Below, one piece after another: positions 62,164 through 64,000 of a stretch of DNA of 64,000 nucleotides. Origin of the DNA: Floricoccus penangensis (lineage in GTDB: Bacteria > Bacillota > Bacilli > Lactobacillales > Streptococcaceae); contig NZ_MKIQ01000027.1 of NCBI RefSeq assembly GCF_001832885.1, forward strand, positions 124,001 through 188,000, read 5' to 3'. The translations under genes and the position numbers were made by a program. Every line of letters begins with the position of its first letter. The stretch's first letter is position 1. Below the pieces are notes generated by a model. That model did no database searches. It saw only the letters and a program-made list of their open reading frames with translations, and had not been told where the DNA came from.

Positions 62164-64000
62164 ATGCCAAGTTACAAAAAATATTCGGTAGATGAATATA
62201 CAGCATTTCTGAAACAACCATTTTCTAAGAATTTTGGAATGAGTGAGGAGCAAGTTGCTGACTGGTTTATGAATGAAGCTGGGTCTTATCAAATCAGAAA
62301 AAGTTATGGAGTTACTAAAGCTAATCTGTTAAGTACCTACATTCCTCGTTTAAAACAAGCTTTTGACGGTGGATATTTTGTCTTTCTAGCTATTGCTGCC
62401 GGAGAAGGTGGTGGAGCAGGAAATTGGATAAACCATTTTAGTTCTGATACGAGTGTCGGTGGACTAAATTGTATGAATGATGATATTGCATACATTCAAG
62501 GATTATCTAAAGCAAACGAACCTGCAATGGAAGCGCCAGAAGTCGCTGGAAGATACGTAGAAGATGTTGCAGGAACAACTCAAAGAGTTTACGATATTGT
62601 GCCAAATAAATCTATTGGTGCTTACTTCATTCCGTCTACAATGGCTGGTAATTCTTGGTCATTCGGAGAAAAATGGTCGCTAGCTCACCAAGGACCACGA
62701 CCACCAGCAGTTTATTTTGGAAATCCATACGACAAAATAATTGATGTAATTAAAGAGGCAGGAGCTGACCCTTTTGATGGAACGGGTACAACTCCTAATC
62801 CATCCGATCCAAAACCACCAATCAAGAAATGTACTCAAACAGAAAGAATTCAAATATTCGATGCTGAGACAGATAAACTACTCAAAGAAGTATTTGTAGA
62901 TTCTAAAGAAACTAGATATGACTTAAAAGATAAATATACTGATCTAAAGGGAATTGAAAGTTCAGGTTTCGATATTTGTATAGATTTTGAGTATACAAAA
63001 CCTTTTTATGTAAAATTCCATAGAGTCATGGAAGATTGTAGCGAAGGAGATTTAAACTTACAGCAAATATTCTTCCCGCATTCATATTCAAGAGAAAATA
63101 AAGGCGTTGATTATTGTAGTGATTTCTGTGGCGTATCTATTGTTTTAGGAAAAGGGAAAAGTCAAAGATACTATAAAGGCGAACTACTTGGAGGCGTAAG
63201 TTGGACATTGAAGCCAAATAACGTTCCGTCATGCACGATTAAAATTCCTTCGTTTTATCAGCATGAATTCGAATATCATGACGATATTAAAATTATCATT
63301 AACGATAAAATGTTCGATGGAATTATTATTGATATAGATGCTAGTGAAGATAATCAGACATCCAATGTAAAAATAGATCATAAAATTGCTGAGTGGGAAT
63401 ATAGGCAAATCCCTAATAACTATTTCGTAAGTGAAATAAGCCCTTATGAACTTATGAAGCAATCACCTTTTGTTTATTCTGCAGAATGGTACATTGATAG
63501 TAATGTCAATGATTATCAAGAAAAAATATGGGATTATAATTTTCCTAAAATGAGCCATTTATCTGCACTAAATAAGGCAGTCGAATTGACATGGTATAAC
63601 TGGTGGCGAGTAGGAACTCGTTACGAAAGGTATCTTGAAATCGGAGAATTTGGTGAGAAGAAAAATTATGTATTTTCAAAATATGGCAATTCAAAATACC
63701 ATATTCCGATTTTAAGCGATGTTAAGATTACTCAATCTGCGGCCAATGTTTATAATGTAGCAACAGTATTCAATGATAAATCAGATGATAGTGTTGATGG
63801 TTTAAGTCTTAAATGGGCCTATCTAGAACAACAAAAACTAGGATATCCGATTGAAGAAGGATTTCCAATTGTTATTCTTGATCCAGTAAAAAAAGATAAA
63901 GAAACTTGGCAAAACATATCAAATATTGCCGCAGATACTACATTAGAATTTGCAGTACTTAACGAAAAAAGTATCATTGAAGAGCATGGTGTTCTAATAG
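62164..64000 (+). CDS. Tail tip/baseplate protein with lysozyme-like N-terminus, 3'-truncated
   Basis: Open from ATG 62164 (behind GAAAGGAAA) to the window edge, 612 codons. Residues about 1-205 look lysozyme-like: FVFLAIAAGEGGGAGNWINHF with a candidate catalytic Glu, and GKWSLAHQGPRPP-type ending (GEKWSLAHQG). A Pro-rich hinge (TTPNPSDPKPPIKK) follows. The rest reads like a prophage tail endopeptidase or tail spike base (DDIKIIINDKMFDG, LSALNKAVELTWYNWW). It has at least seven cysteines. Confidence 0.75.
   Translation, partial: MPSYKKYSVDEYTAFLKQPFSKNFGMSEEQVADWFMNEAGSYQIRKSYGVTKANLLSTYIPRLKQAFDGGYFVFLAIAAGEGGGAGNWINHFSSDTSVGGLNCMNDDIAYIQGLSKANEPAMEAPEVAGRYVEDVAGTTQRVYDIVPNKSIGAYFIPSTMAGNSWSFGEKWSLAHQGPRPPAVYFGNPYDKIIDVIKEAGADPFDGTGTTPNPSDPKPPIKKCTQTERIQIFDAETDKLLKEVFVDSKETRYDLKDKYTDLKGIESSGFDICIDFEYTKPFYVKFHRVMEDCSEGDLNLQQIFFPHSYSRENKGVDYCSDFCGVSIVLGKGKSQRYYKGELLGGVSWTLKPNNVPSCTIKIPSFYQHEFEYHDDIKIIINDKMFDGIIIDIDASEDNQTSNVKIDHKIAEWEYRQIPNNYFVSEISPYELMKQSPFVYSAEWYIDSNVNDYQEKIWDYNFPKMSHLSALNKAVELTWYNWWRVGTRYERYLEIGEFGEKKNYVFSKYGNSKYHIPILSDVKITQSAANVYNVATVFNDKSDDSVDGLSLKWAYLEQQKLGYPIEEGFPIVILDPVKKDKETWQNISNIAADTTLEFAVLNEKSIIEEHGVLI

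Larger units (their letters stand above)
31209..64000. mobile_element. Prophage, siphovirus type, right end outside the window
   Basis: Integrase, lysogeny module, early operon, replication genes, ArpU-type regulator, terminase, portal, capsid and tail genes follow in normal temperate-phage order, with only three counter-oriented stretches (integrase, lysogeny operon, one accessory pair). No sheath gene and a 1229-residue tape measure suggest a long non-contractile tail. The left boundary is inferred: no right end is available to define the core. Holin and endolysin genes would lie beyond 64,000. Confidence 0.95.

Overview
The window is AT-rich Gram-positive DNA. Bases 1 to about 31,200 are chromosomal housekeeping genes, and from there to the right edge lies the left and central part of an integrated tailed phage. 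Several gene neighbourhoods match the Streptococcaceae (Streptococcus, Lactococcus, Floricoccus and relatives): cdaA-cdaR-glmM; phoH-HIT-ybeY-dgkA-era followed by mutM-coaE-pmrA-type MFS-rpmG; dnaG-rpoD-DUF59; mltG-greA; gyrA-srtA; and degV-ypmS-hup. The genus cannot be fixed from this. A pyruvate:ferredoxin oxidoreductase and an IspH-type reductase are less usual in that family.

Host part. A 5'-truncated nifJ (1-2790) precedes the c-di-AMP/cell-wall cluster cdaA-cdaR-glmM, then obgE and a small unknown gene. The phoH-to-rpmG block covers RNA processing, ribosome assembly, lipid recycling and DNA repair. A GntR/ABC/LytTR cassette follows (14.6-16.9 kb), then ftsW, ispH, dnaG-rpoD, a DUF59 gene, mltG-greA, a DUF1146 gene, gyrA-srtA, degV, a DUF2140 gene and hup. 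Many units end in clear intrinsic terminators, and several begin with an extended -10 promoter; the same 11-mer precedes obgE, gyrA and one phage gene.

Prophage part (about 31.2-64.0 kb, right end not in the window). It sits just downstream of an intact hup gene and begins with a leftward tyrosine integrase. A leftward lysogeny operon (CI-like repressor, ImmA-like protease, a 31-residue peptide, a two-helix membrane protein, a FlgT-C-like protein) faces a rightward early operon across a switch region with three matching palindromic operators. Early genes include Cro-like and Rha/ORF6C regulators, ERF recombinase, SSB, a DUF4373/DnaD initiator with three 42-bp repeats (possible origin), YopX, a RusA-type resolvase, a lipoprotein and an HNH nuclease broken by a +1 shift. 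An ArpU-like regulator and a structured leader precede the late genes: TerS, TerL, tRNA-Cys, portal, protease-scaffold, capsid, connector, tail tube, 1229-residue tape measure, distal tail, tail hydrolases.

The most striking feature is that many virion proteins are unusually rich in cysteine (17 of 229 residues in a connector protein, 17 of 356 in the distal-tail candidate, with CC, CxC and CxxC clusters), while the tape measure has none. The phage carries its own tRNA-Cys(GCA) between terL and the portal gene. Other notable points are two apparently non-standard start codons (ATA and CTG), candidate accessory (moron) genes with their own promoters, and a tail hydrolase whose first domain seems to have lost its catalytic cysteine.
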